A stretch of DNA of 64,000 nt from Sporothrix humicola. Lineage: Eukaryota; Ascomycota; Sordariomycetes; Ophiostomatales; Ophiostomataceae. Every line of letters starts with the position of its first letter. Position 1 is the first letter of the stretch. This document shows, piece by piece, positions 19,883-30,290 of this stretch. Location of the stretch: assembly GCA_021396245.1 (NCBI GenBank), contig WNYE01000081.1, positions 62,001 to 126,000 of the forward strand, given 5' to 3'. A program made the position numbers and the translations under genes. Below the pieces are notes generated by a model. It made no database searches. It saw only the letters and a program-made list of their open reading frames with translations, and was not told the DNA's origin.

Positions 19883-22001
19883 ATGGACAGGACACGCGTT
19901 GCTTGCGACCGGTGCCATAAGAGGTACGAACGGCAGTTGAGAAAAATAACGGGCGACCGGATCCTTCCCGCGCATTTCCCGCTACCCACCTGGGGAGGAA
20001 CAGACAGAAGAACACAATTAACGGAGATATGACAACACACAGGAAAATCAAATGCTTCAACTCCATCCAAGGATGTCGACAATGCGCAGGTGAGTTATCT
20101 TGATTTAAGCCGAGTTATATACTATGAGTGTCTGGTAATACTGACTGCTGTGCACAGCCCTCGGCATCGTTTGCAAGTCGGAGCGGCCACTTCTCAAGCC
20201 CGGCCGGAAGCCAACGGCTGCCACGATTCATATCCCGGAGCCGCGTCCACCGGGATACCCGGTTTTGCACAGTTTACGGGAGCATGGTGTAGGAGATGAC
20301 AGTATAGACGGCCAGCAACGGCTGTGCTCGACACAAGATGCCTGTTATCTTCTCGAAAACTTCTTCTCATCGCCAGACCAGATTCCGCACGGTGTTATGT
20401 TGCGGCGTACTAGTCTTCTTCGGTCCGAAGGCTACCGAGAGTGCACACCATCTCTTCTTCTATCAATTTTGTGTGAGCGCCGATATCCTAGCGCACAGTC
20501 TTTGTATCTGCTAACACGAGGTGGTAGGCCTCGCATGTTACATGTCCACGGTCTCCGGTGAACCGCCACTGGCCCACCTCGGCCACGGCGACCGGGCCCG
20601 GCTCCGGAATGCCCTGCATGCCCGGTCCTTGGCATTGATGGAGCCCGTGTTTCTACACAAAACAGAACCCTGCTTTGATGATGCAGTCACGACGTTCATG
20701 CTCTGCTCCATTAGCACCAGCGACGACGAGAACCACAAGTACCTGCCGCACCGATTGATGTGCTTCTACTATCTTATGAAGCAGCTGCAAATCAATGTTG
20801 TTCCGGAAGGCACTACTATCACTGAAGAGGAACGGGAAGAGCGGTGCCGGCTGTGGTGGGGCGCTTACGTTGTCGATAAGCACAGCAGCTTCTCCTTCAA
20901 CTGGCGGCCGACGCTGGCGGAGTCGGAGTGCCGATATATCCGGCGACCGTGCCGAGATGAAGTGTGGCTGGCTGATGGGGAGTTGTATCTGGGAGATGAG
21001 GCTCAGCCGCCACAAGGGCTTGGCTTTGAGGTCATCTCCCTTGATTGGTTCGGCATATTCGTGCCACTTGCAGCGTAGGCCGTCCCGTCTCCATCTTGAC
21101 TTGTCGACAGCCTCTAACATACGTACAGCATTCTCTCCGACATTCTCGAGTATCATTACTTACTGCAACACCCGAGCCTTGGATCAAACAAGGCCTTGCA
21201 CGAATCTCTCCGGTCGCCCATTGTACAGAACATGGGCACCTTTGACCGATCCGTGCGTGACCTGGTTGCACGGGCAAGGCGGGCATCACAAATCCCAGAT
21301 CAGGCCGGTGTCTCTGTCATGGTTTTGGACTCTGGGCAACTGCGTGATTTAGATAGAGACTTTGAAGAAGAATGCCCATCCGAGTCCAAGTTGCTGTTGT
21401 ACGCATGGCATATGCTGCACTGCATGTACACCATCTTATATGGCAAACTCGATCCGGTCGACATTTTCCAAGATACAGACTGGCTTCTCTCCAAAGACTT
21501 TCTTGTCGCCGCAGAACATGCCGACAAGTGTACAAATGTAGGTCCTCCTGTATCCATAATCGTATAAATGTTTACTAACAAACGCAGGTCACTGCACAAA
21601 TTCTCCGTCGCGACCCTAAACTGCACCAGTGCTACCGTATGTTTGGCACCTATTTCTTGCACTCGTCCTTTATCTTTCTGAGTCTCGCGCGCAAGCTGCG
21701 CCACTCAGCCGACGAGTACATTTTAAACAGCTGCCGGACCTATCTGCGCACACTCGAGGCCTTCCAGGCCACCGTCAACATCAAGTACCAAAAGACGTTT
21801 GCACGGGTGCTCCAGGACACAATAGCCAAGTGTGTCGAGGCACAACAACAATTGAAATCGGGGGATGCAGAAGCAGTTGTTGCTGCCACAGCGTCCGACG
21901 ACGACTGGCTAGACCCGGCGCTGCTCAACTACCGGTGGACGGTCGGACACAGTGGGTTGTGGAACGGTGACATGGGCCGTCATCTTGAGACGAAAAAGTA
22001 G
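19883..22001 (+). CDS. Zn(II)2Cys6 transcription factor with fungal-specific (MHR) domain
   Basis: Nuclear DNA-binding regulator of 590 residues. Six exons: 19883-19923, 20043-20089, 20158-20472, 20528-21074, 21129-21537, 21588-22001. The binuclear cluster is assembled from the first three exons: CDRCHKRKIKC, then CRQC, then ALGIVC, giving exact C-x2-C-x6-C-x6-C-x2-C-x6-C spacing. The middle-homology region follows (ACYMS... RLMCFYYLMKQLQ ... RLWWGAYVVDK). The C-terminus ends near YRWTVGHSGLWNGDM. Start context GCCACCATGG is strong. The gene converges on a carboxylesterase with only 74 bp between stops, and a sugar transporter lies beyond it, so it may regulate both. Its ligand or inducer is unknown. 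Confidence 0.92.
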
Positions 22002-22075
22002 ACAAAGTATGAGTAATTCAAATTGCGGAATGGTATTCATAACAAGATAAAATGACACGCTCGCTTGACGCTCGT

Positions 22076-23997
22076 TTAGCCCCCCCGGATGGCCTCGCAA
22101 AGTTTAAACATGGTCTCTGGGTCCTGGCCCAGAAGTTCCCATCTCTGCCGTCTTGTCTGCCACGCCGGATCTTCAGTAGTGCTCTCCAATGCAATGCTGC
22201 GGTCTTTGCCATAGACCAATACTGAATCAGGTCCACCCGGTACTTTCCAGTCGTCGGCGACAATGAAGTCGATCCACGTATCCTGCATCGAGTGACTCAA
22301 CTCAATGTTGGTCTGCTTGTACTCGATATCGTCCTCCTTGCCAAGGAAGCTTGTATCCACTCCTTGTCCGGGTTCGGTGTATGGTTGGGCGATGCCCTTA
22401 TCTGCACCAGCCAAATCAGCCTCGAAAGCACCAAACAGGTAGACGAGCTCGACACAGTGGTGAGCCACGCCTGCACTCGGACCAGGAAACGGGTTGCCCG
22501 TCTTAACATGGAAAGCCTGGACCTGGCCAATGACACTCGTCTGTTGCTGAGCACGGAGAGCACGCCTTGTAATGCTCACAGGCACTTCAAACATGGCATC
22601 GCTCATTAGCTGCAATAGGCCATGCTGCAACTCCTTTTCGGTGGCGGATTCTGTAAGGCCATACGACTGGAGGAGTGAAGCGCGGAGCACATCTTCGTGG
22701 CAGGACGCTTCAAACAGTGCTTGGATCTGGGCTAGAGAGTAGTCTCTCGGCAAGAAGATGCTGGCCTCCAAGTCCGTGACGCCAATAAGGACGTCAATGC
22801 CCTTCTGGGTTGGTGATGCACGCCGGTTGGTCAAGTCGATGGGACCCATATCGACGGCCAGATCTTGAGCCGCATTGAGTGGGTTTAGCAGCTCATTCGC
22901 CGTGATGCCATCGGACACAACATGAAAGACGTCCTTGTGGATCGACTTGGCTGCCTGAAGTATCGACGCTGCGGGCACTTGACGCATCCGGGAAACGCGT
23001 TCTTGCGGCGAAGCGGCTTGGCTGAAACTGCCCGGCCCAAACAGGGCCTCGTACAGTTCCTTCCATGATGCTTCTCGACTCTCTAGAGACAAAGGGCCCA
23101 GTGTGCCCAGTGAGCCAGAATGGAGGAGTGCTCTCCGGAACAGTGGCTGTTGTCTCAGAGCAGAGCGCGCATTGCATGTCGCTTCTCTCAAGTGTGTGTG
23201 CGTCGATACAGCCCCGGCCGACTGGCCGCCGATGGTGATACGTTCTGGGTCGCCACCAAAGGCAGAAATATTGCGCGCCACCCAGGCCAGAGCCACTTTC
23301 TGGTCACGGATACCAAAGTTAAGGCCACTCGTCGACGTTGGGTCCTGGTTCTGGGTGGCAAGAATGTCCGACGACGCAGCAAAACCAAAGATGTTGAGTC
23401 GGTAGTTGATGGTGACGGCGATGATAGGTGTGCCGTTCTTCAGCGAGCGAAAAACCAAGCCAGAGGGGTCTATGTTGTTAGCGAAGACTCTATTGGGTTG
23501 TGTCAAGCGAGAGAAAACTTACTCCACATGGGATCGGTGCCGGCGCCAAAGGCGAGCGCACCACCATGAATCCAGACGAGGACGGGCAGACGGGCGTAGG
23601 GCGCGATGCCATGGCGCTGCAGGGCCGCCGGGCTGGGCCGAATAACAGACAGATTCAAGCAGTCCAGCTCCGACTCAGCGTCATCTGGGAAGGGCAGGTA
23701 AGCCTGATAGGTGCGAGAGTCGTTGGGTTCGGACGGCTGGACGCATTTGGGGCCGTTGTGTGTTGCGTCAAAGATATCGCGAGGCAAGCGGTTGCGAATA
23801 TGGGACTGCTCCCAGCGTTGAGACACTGAACCATATGGTATGCCACGGAACTCCTCGAGGTCGGAAGACACCTGTGAAGATCTACCGACAACTGTTTGAG
23901 AGAAACTCGGTGACTCCCATGTTGGAAGCTGGACGGAAGGACTGTCCTGGCGGGCCTGGCGCTGTGCACCGCAAAACTGTGTTGGTGCGAGGGACAT
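22076..23997 (-). CDS. Type-B carboxylesterase/lipase
   Basis: Alpha/beta-hydrolase of 622 residues. Exon 1 is 23523-23997 and exon 2 is 22076-23469; the 53-nt intron has GTAAGT/TAG ends. Features: EFRGIPYG near the N-terminus, LDCLNLSVIRP, the oxyanion-hole HGG (VWIHGGALAFGAG), the nucleophile elbow GGQSAGAVS, and a probable catalytic His in VAHHCVELVYLFG. No clear signal peptide begins the product (MSLAPTQFCGAQ), so an intracellular site is likely. It hydrolyses carboxylic esters; the natural substrate is unknown. It lies tail-to-tail with the Zn2Cys6 regulator. Confidence 0.92.
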
Positions 23998-25530
23998 GGC
24001 GAGGGTAGGCGTATAAAGGAGAGGAGTCGGAATACGTAGAATTGGAAGACTGTCGCGGAATACAAAATTATGTGCTTTCTGGCGCCGTTCTTGCAGGCAC
24101 TTGGTCGTCCTTTTAAAGAGCGATCACGACTGTCGGTCGTACGGACACATTGTGGACGTCGGTGTCAGATGTGCATAATCGTAATCCGCCGTTTGACGGG
24201 AGATATCTCAAGAGGGGAGAAGGAATGGAAATGATTGCTCGAAAATCTCGTTTTCGACTATTCGAATCTGTTCTGAATAAGGGCTGTCACACCTCGGATG
24301 ATACGATTGTCGGAATTCGGACCGCGAGCAAGACGGAAGAAAAGAAATGACAGAAACGGCAGAAAGAAAGCCACAAAAGTGACAGAAATGGCAGCAAAGG
24401 TCAAATGAGAAGCACGATGTGCCGATATCGGGGCTAGAAATCCGGCTGGAAATACGGAATAATACCGCATAAAGCCCAGAAAACGACTGTCAACGACGCG
24501 GTCGCAACTGTTCTATGCGTCGGTCTATTTACTCTTTGCGTTCGGCCTATTTTTTTCGTGGCCGCACAAGGCTTAGCGGCATCAAAATCGCAAAAGGCTG
24601 TCACTTGACAGCAAATTCAGCCCATCGACGGTCCCACCGACAACCCCATCTTGACTTTAATGATTTATTTTGGTTTATTTCGTCAACGGTAGCTCGCACT
24701 GGCCTTCTGATTTTGGTGCCAGCTTACGACTCTTGCATGAGAGCATCGAGATCTTCCAGAGTTCGCAGACAGTGGAGATGAATCAACTCTGCAAAACAGA
24801 TAGCAGGCAAATCTCCGCCATTCTTGGCGGGCCGGTCCATTTTGGCATCCCTGTCGCGGCCGATTTCAACGCCCATTGCAAATGGTTTAGTTCACACGCC
24901 AAAACCCACTCCAATTTTGAGTCGTTCCTCCCTCTTTTGATCCCTTCTTCGCATTCCGGAAGTGTGTACCTTTGTCGCGGTCCATTCTGTGACCCGTCCC
25001 TGGGGAAAACTTACACTAGTACCCACTCCGTACTCACTGCCGGGGATCATGCAGTCCACGTCCAGCTGCAACGGCTGTACCACGGGCGCAACAATTTTGT
25101 TTTCTCGCTTCTTTTCTCCATAGGGGTCTACGTTCTCTTTGTTTAGTTTCTTTTTTTCCCTGCGTGACCACTCCACGTTTCCTTCCCCAGAAAGGTTTCC
25201 CCACGAGCCCTGGGGTTAGTAGTGAACGACAGAACGACAGTCTCTTCCTCCAGTCGTTCGTTCCAGCTCGCTTGTTCCTCCTTGTCCCCTCCTGGCTCCT
25301 TCTTTCTGCCCAACCTCGGATGCCGAAGTCATTGCCGTTCGATCGGCTCGAATGCTTCTGACCTTTGAAGCAGTGAAGCAAGTGTCGTCTGGTTATATAA
25401 GATGCTGATCACATCCTGTCCATCTCACGATCTCTATCCCAGCGTCATCGACAGCCAGCTCACCCTTCTTCGGCCTCATCGGCCCTATCTGCTTTCATCC
25501 CACACATTTCTACAACTATAACAACCAGAC
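23998..25530. other. Intergenic, divergent promoters
   Basis: 1.5 kb between the esterase and the sugar transporter, which are transcribed away from each other. TATATAA at 25394-25400 is a plausible TATA box for the transporter, followed by a C/T-rich leader. No gene is supported; a 158-codon frame at 24670-25146 has no recognisable motif. Confidence 0.6.
25394..25400 (+). promoter_or_regulatory. TATA box of the sugar transporter
   Basis: TATATAA about 131 bp upstream of the ATG at 25531, followed by a pyrimidine-rich leader typical of strongly expressed fungal genes. Confidence 0.55.
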
Positions 25531-27316
25531 ATGGCAACCTCGACTTCAACAGAGTCCATCCTGAGCCAATGGCGGGCCATTGTCATCTGTCTCATTGCTG
25601 CTCTGGGTGCCTTCCAGTTTGGCTATGACACGAGTTACTTTTCAGGTACCCATACTCCTGTTTATAGTCTGCTTCCACGAATAACATTTTTAACACATCT
25701 CTTCCAGGCATCCTTGTGATGGGCGCTTTCGCCGAGCACTATGGCACCTTTGATGCTGCCACCGGCACCATGATCGTCTCCGCTTCGCGTCAGTCTCTTG
25801 TCACCTCCATCATCAACGTCGGCGAGTTTGTGGGCTCCGTTTCGGCCTTTTGGATCGGTCAGTCCATTGGCCTCAAGGGTGGTTTGCTGCTGGCCTGTAT
25901 CGTTGTTGTTATCGGCACTACTCTCCAGGTGGCCGGCACGGCTCTCGGTCTTTTGATCGCCGGTCGTTTGGTGCTCGGCTACGCCGTGGGCCTTATCTCC
26001 AACTTTGTGCCTCTGTACCTGGCCGACTGTGCTCCTGCTCGTGTCCGCGGTGCTATTGTCACCATGTACCAGTTCAACATTGGCCTCGGCTTGCTTCTGG
26101 GTGTCTGTGTCGACTATGCCACCAAGGAGCGTACCGACACAGGCGCCTTCCGCATCCCCATGGCCGTGCAGTACATCTTCCCCATCATTCTGTCGACGGG
26201 CCTGCTGCTGTTCTGCCCAGAGTCGCCGCGCTGGTTGGCGGCCAAGAACCGCATCGATGACTGCACTGCCGCTCTTCGTCGTCTCAAGGGTCCCGATGCC
26301 GACATCCAAGCCGATGCCCAGGCGATTGTCCAAATGCTACACCAAGAGTCGTTGGCCGGCGAGGGGAGCACGTGGAAAAGCATTTTCAGGAGTTCTGTCG
26401 AGATGCGCAAGGCCTATCTGGGATGTGCTCTTCAAGGTGAGTAAAAAGTAACAGTTATACGTTTATTTTAATCCAATTAACTAATAGACTGCAGCTCTCC
26501 AACAGGGCACAGGTATCAATTTCATCACTGGTTACGGCCCGTACTTTTTCACAGTCATCGGTATCGAGGTAGGTCACCCACATCCTCGTCTGCAATAATG
26601 TTTCAGTAACTAACTACCCACTAACAACTGCAGAACCCCTTCATCATCCAGGTCACTCTCTACATTGTGGGCATTCCCGCTACGTGGATCAGCCAGTACG
26701 GCATCGAAAAAATGGGCCGCCGCCCCTTCTTGCTCATCTCCGGTATCCCCATGGCCACGGCTCTCATGATTATGGCCGGCGTCGGCCTCAACCTTCAGGA
26801 AGCCAACCCCAGTCTGGCAGCCAGCCGGACCGTCGTCGCCATGGTCTTTGTCTACATGATCTTCTTCAGCTTCGGATGGGGCCCAACCGTCTGGGTCGTC
26901 TGTTCGGAGATTGCCACAGGCCGCAACCGCAACAAACTCATGACCCTGTCCACATCCACCAACTGGTTCTTTAACTGGCTCGTCAGCTTCGTGTTCCCCT
27001 ATCTGTTCAATGCCGATGCTGCCAACCTGCAGACCCGTGTCGGCTTCATCTATGGTAGTCTCACGCTGGCTGCCGTTACCTGGGTATTCTTCTTGCTGCC
27101 TGAGCCGGCCGGCCGCTCGCTTGAAGAGATTGAGTTCTTGTTTGAAAGCCGTGTTCCCGCGCGGAAGTTTTCCTGTAAGTGTTTCTAGACTCTCAACTTT
27201 TCCTTTTGCGTGCCATTTGCTAAGCCTCCACAGCCACCAAGGTCGACCTTTTAGCGAATGCGGAAGGTGAGGCACCCAAGGCCATTGCTCTTGCTAATAT
27301 CGAGCATGTGAACTAA
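25531..27316 (+). CDS. MFS sugar transporter (SP family)
   Basis: Plasma-membrane sugar/H+ symporter-type protein of 513 residues. Five exons: 25531-25645, 25708-26436, 26495-26568, 26634-27174, 27234-27316; all joins keep frame. About 12 membrane segments. Family motifs include FQFGYDTSYFSG in TM1, RLVLGYAVGLISN, PESPRWLAAK in the central loop, QQGTGINFITGYG in TM7, GRRPFLL and a C-terminal PEPAGRSLEEIEFLFE (a variant of PETKG). The start has an ACCAGACATGG context. The substrate cannot be named from sequence. The neighbouring esterase and regulator suggest release and uptake of a carbohydrate ester or glycoside, as inference. Confidence 0.92.
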
Positions 27317-27586
27317 AAGAGACGGACGCCGGCCGTCGTAGTGGTAACATCTGTTAGTGAGACAAGGTCGTAGGGTTGTTAATGAACTAGCAGTTCCGGT
27401 GTGCATATGCTATAGGGTATGGAAAACGTGTATATATTACTATTCGTTTCACTCTTGTTTTAAAAAAGGGATTTCATTACAACAGTTTGCAAGATTGAAA
27501 GCCTAACAGATCATAATGTTACTACCTAGTTTTTTACTGCTTGTTGGGCGGGGTCCTCATCTTCTTTCCAACCGACGGCCAGTCTT

Positions 27587-28639
27587 CTAGCCAGACTTCT
27601 TCTTGATTGCCTCGCCGTATAGCTTGGCGGCTTGCTTGATGCCATCAAAGTAGTCCTTGTAGCTCGTCTTGATCTTGCCGTTCAAGTCGTCCACCATCTT
27701 CTTCGCCTGGTCCACCACCTCGACGATATCAATGATTTCTAGAATGGCATCGGCTACGGAGGCAACGACGGCAATACCGGCAAAGAACTTGCCCCAGCAG
27801 TCCATCATCTTGAAGACACTGGTCTCCTTCTCGAAACCGAGTAGTTCATTAAGCTCATTGTACTGTGCCAGCTTTTTGATGGCCACGTTCATGCGGTTGG
27901 CCATGATGCCAATCGAAACGTAACGGACAATGGTTAGGGCGATGCTGCCGCCGTACTCGAAGCCTTTGATGGAGTCGATGCACTTTGTAATGTCATCCTC
28001 CGACTTGGCGCTCATGTTGAGCTTGTCCAACGCATCATAGACGTCATTGATCTCCTTGCTCTCGTAGAGCGTGCGGGCCGAGTTGGCATACGTTTTGAAG
28101 GTTGCGACATCCAACTTGCTGCCCTTTGCCTCAATCTGGGCCATGAACTGCAGCAGGATCGAGCGGCACGTCTGGCCGTCCATACCCTTGGCCGCCTTGG
28201 CCGCCACAATGTTGTTGTTTGCCTTGTACGAGGTGACGTACTTGGACACGTTGGCATCAATCAGCGCCGCAATGTCCGTGTCGACCGTCTTGAGCTTGTC
28301 ATTGAGCTCTTTGGACTTGCTGGAAATGACACCGTGCATGATTGCATTTGTCACCTCCAGCGTCACAAAGGCGGCCATGCCCAGACCAAACGACCAGATG
28401 GCGGCCACGGCCGCGGCGTCGGCAGCAATCTGGATCGCATCGGCGGCAATCGTCTCGTCACGCACCGTGGTCGCCAGACCCACCAGCGTTTTGAACTCCG
28501 TGTCGATGGCCGTGTCGGAGTTGAAGTTGCCTAGAGACAGAAAGAGGCTGTGCTCGTCAAGCATGGATTGGATGTCCTTGTCGGCTGCCCCAGTCCATCC
28601 GGACATGTAGTTCAAGTATGTGATTAAATCAGTGCTCAT
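27587..28639 (-). CDS. Predicted all-helical protein with two hydrophobic hairpins, function unknown
   Basis: Single-exon product of 350 residues that I do not recognise by family signature. It is almost entirely predicted helical, low in Pro, with long amphipathic stretches. Two hydrophobic Ala/Val/Ile-rich segments lie near residues 66-100 and 272-300. There is no signal peptide and a Lys-rich C-terminus. This architecture (helical bundle plus buried hydrophobic hairpins) resembles the alpha-helical pore-forming or tail-fold proteins known in bacteria and some fungi, but the resemblance is one of pattern only, and an intracellular coiled-coil protein is equally possible. TATATA at 28784-28790 about 145 bp upstream is a plausible TATA box. 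It converges on the sugar transporter. Confidence 0.7.
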   Translation of the reverse strand: MSTDLITYLNYMSGWTGAADKDIQSMLDEHSLFLSLGNFNSDTAIDTEFKTLVGLATTVRDETIAADAIQIAADAAAVAAIWSFGLGMAAFVTLEVTNAIMHGVISSKSKELNDKLKTVDTDIAALIDANVSKYVTSYKANNNIVAAKAAKGMDGQTCRSILLQFMAQIEAKGSKLDVATFKTYANSARTLYESKEINDVYDALDKLNMSAKSEDDITKCIDSIKGFEYGGSIALTIVRYVSIGIMANRMNVAIKKLAQYNELNELLGFEKETSVFKMMDCWGKFFAGIAVVASVADAILEIIDIVEVVDQAKKMVDDLNGKIKTSYKDYFDGIKQAAKLYGEAIKKKSG

Positions 28640-30290
28640 GTTGGTGGCTGAGGATCAAAGGTTATTGATTTATGAGTAAACTGAAGTAATGGGATGGCAG
28701 GGAAAGAAATGTGAAGGGATGTTGTGGTGATTTCGAGTTGAATATGAGGTTATTCAGTCCATTTCGAAGTCTACCTGGTTGTTATATATACTCCGTATCC
28801 TCTACATCTTGGAACAGGTATAATTATCCAATGTAGTGATCCGACTCGTTCAATAAGCCGGCCCCTTTGCCAAGACACACTTGTTTCCGGCATTCACCGG
28901 CTGCACTTTGATGGCCGACTGGACGGGTGCTCCCGTTGGGGGCAGCAACCGTTGAGGCGGTCTAGACTATCGGTGGCGTTACAACTAAGACAACGAATAC
29001 GGATGGCATTCAATATTGAATGCACATAGGGCTGTATTTACGTTGAGCTAAGACGAAGTAGGTATGAAAATGCACACTGGGGTGGGGTCTCTTGCGTCGA
29101 GCTGAATGCACAGTGTACACGTACGCATGTTTGTACACCTGTTTGTCATCTTTGTCGAGTAGAGTCGACGTGTAAACTGCATTCCATACGCTCCGTGCTG
29201 CGTAGCATTCGAGTTTCCAGGATATTGGTTTTGTCGACAATTAGAGCCATATTGAGAAATTTGCCGGGGCTGAGGGGAACTGTGGAGCTTGGCCGTTTGC
29301 AAACGAACAGCAATCCCATATTGCCCGCAGACCTGTTCATACGGGCAGGTCTAGATGAGATTCCTCAACAAGCGAGTTCCCGCATAGGATCGAAAAACTC
29401 TCCCTTCCACAGCTGAGCTAAGACCAATATCCCGTTGTGGCGCCGCCACGTTCCAGCCCGCATATCAGTATGCCGGGCAAGCTCTTGTCCGCTATTGTCG
29501 TTCCGCGAGTCATAGCAACGGTTTCAACGGTGACAACTGGTTTAGACCTACCGTGGCACTGTTTTCAGCTTCCCTGTCGACGTAAGTTGTGACCTTCAAA
29601 CTGATTTTCCAGTACTAAAGTAACGGCGGGCACAGATAGGTGGGCTCTACGAAATTGTGCCCCGATGTGTGGTGCACAAGCCGTTGGACCTTCGCTGTAA
29701 AGAGGCAGCCGAGGCACTCTTCAAACAAATGGAGAGCCATTAATCCGACTTTACAAGTCTTGATTGCTGCTCATTCTTTTTGCCAGAGTTAAAAGATGTT
29801 TTTCTTTTATTCTTATATCTTATATCTTGCTATCAGTGGGCATGCTTCTCCGCGCTGTTCTCATGACTGCTCAAGGGCATACCATGTGGTTTAACGTCCG
29901 TCTACTTCCAATAATCAGGCTCTGCTTTTTATCAAGATGGGCCACGAATCAGTGCCAGGACGAAAATCATTATCTCTACTACGTCGCCGAGGAAAACAGA
30001 TTTGGTGGGACCCCGCACTTTTGTTGTTTCGTTGTCCACTCGTTTGCTGTCCTCGTCGACGAACGCAAACGGATGGCGGGGTCTGCATCTCGTCGATGGT
30101 GTGATTGGCAAAGAAAAGAAGAGAAAGTGAGGCTGAAAGGACGTAGAAAAATGCTTGCACCTTCCTGCGCCATACTTAGTGTCATAACAGTTCATCTACG
30201 ACATACTGTGTGTACTGTACCATGATTGTATCGTGATTCAAGTCCCCATTCCTCCGTGCAAAACGCGGTCCTTTCCGCCCCAAAGCAATA
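28640..30290. other. Intergenic, no gene recognised
   Basis: 1.65 kb. It contains the promoter of the helical protein (TATA at 28784-28790) and a short tRNA-like stretch on the minus strand around 29385-29440 that lacks a matching acceptor stem. A 153-codon frame at 29764-30225 has frames of similar length opposite it and no motif. Confidence 0.55.

Noticed and set aside
29385..29445. tRNA-like stretch on the minus strand (TTAGCTCAGCTG and TTCGATCC words)
   Set aside because: A-box-like and B-box-like words are only about 25 nt apart, leaving no room for an anticodon arm, and no matching acceptor stem was found.
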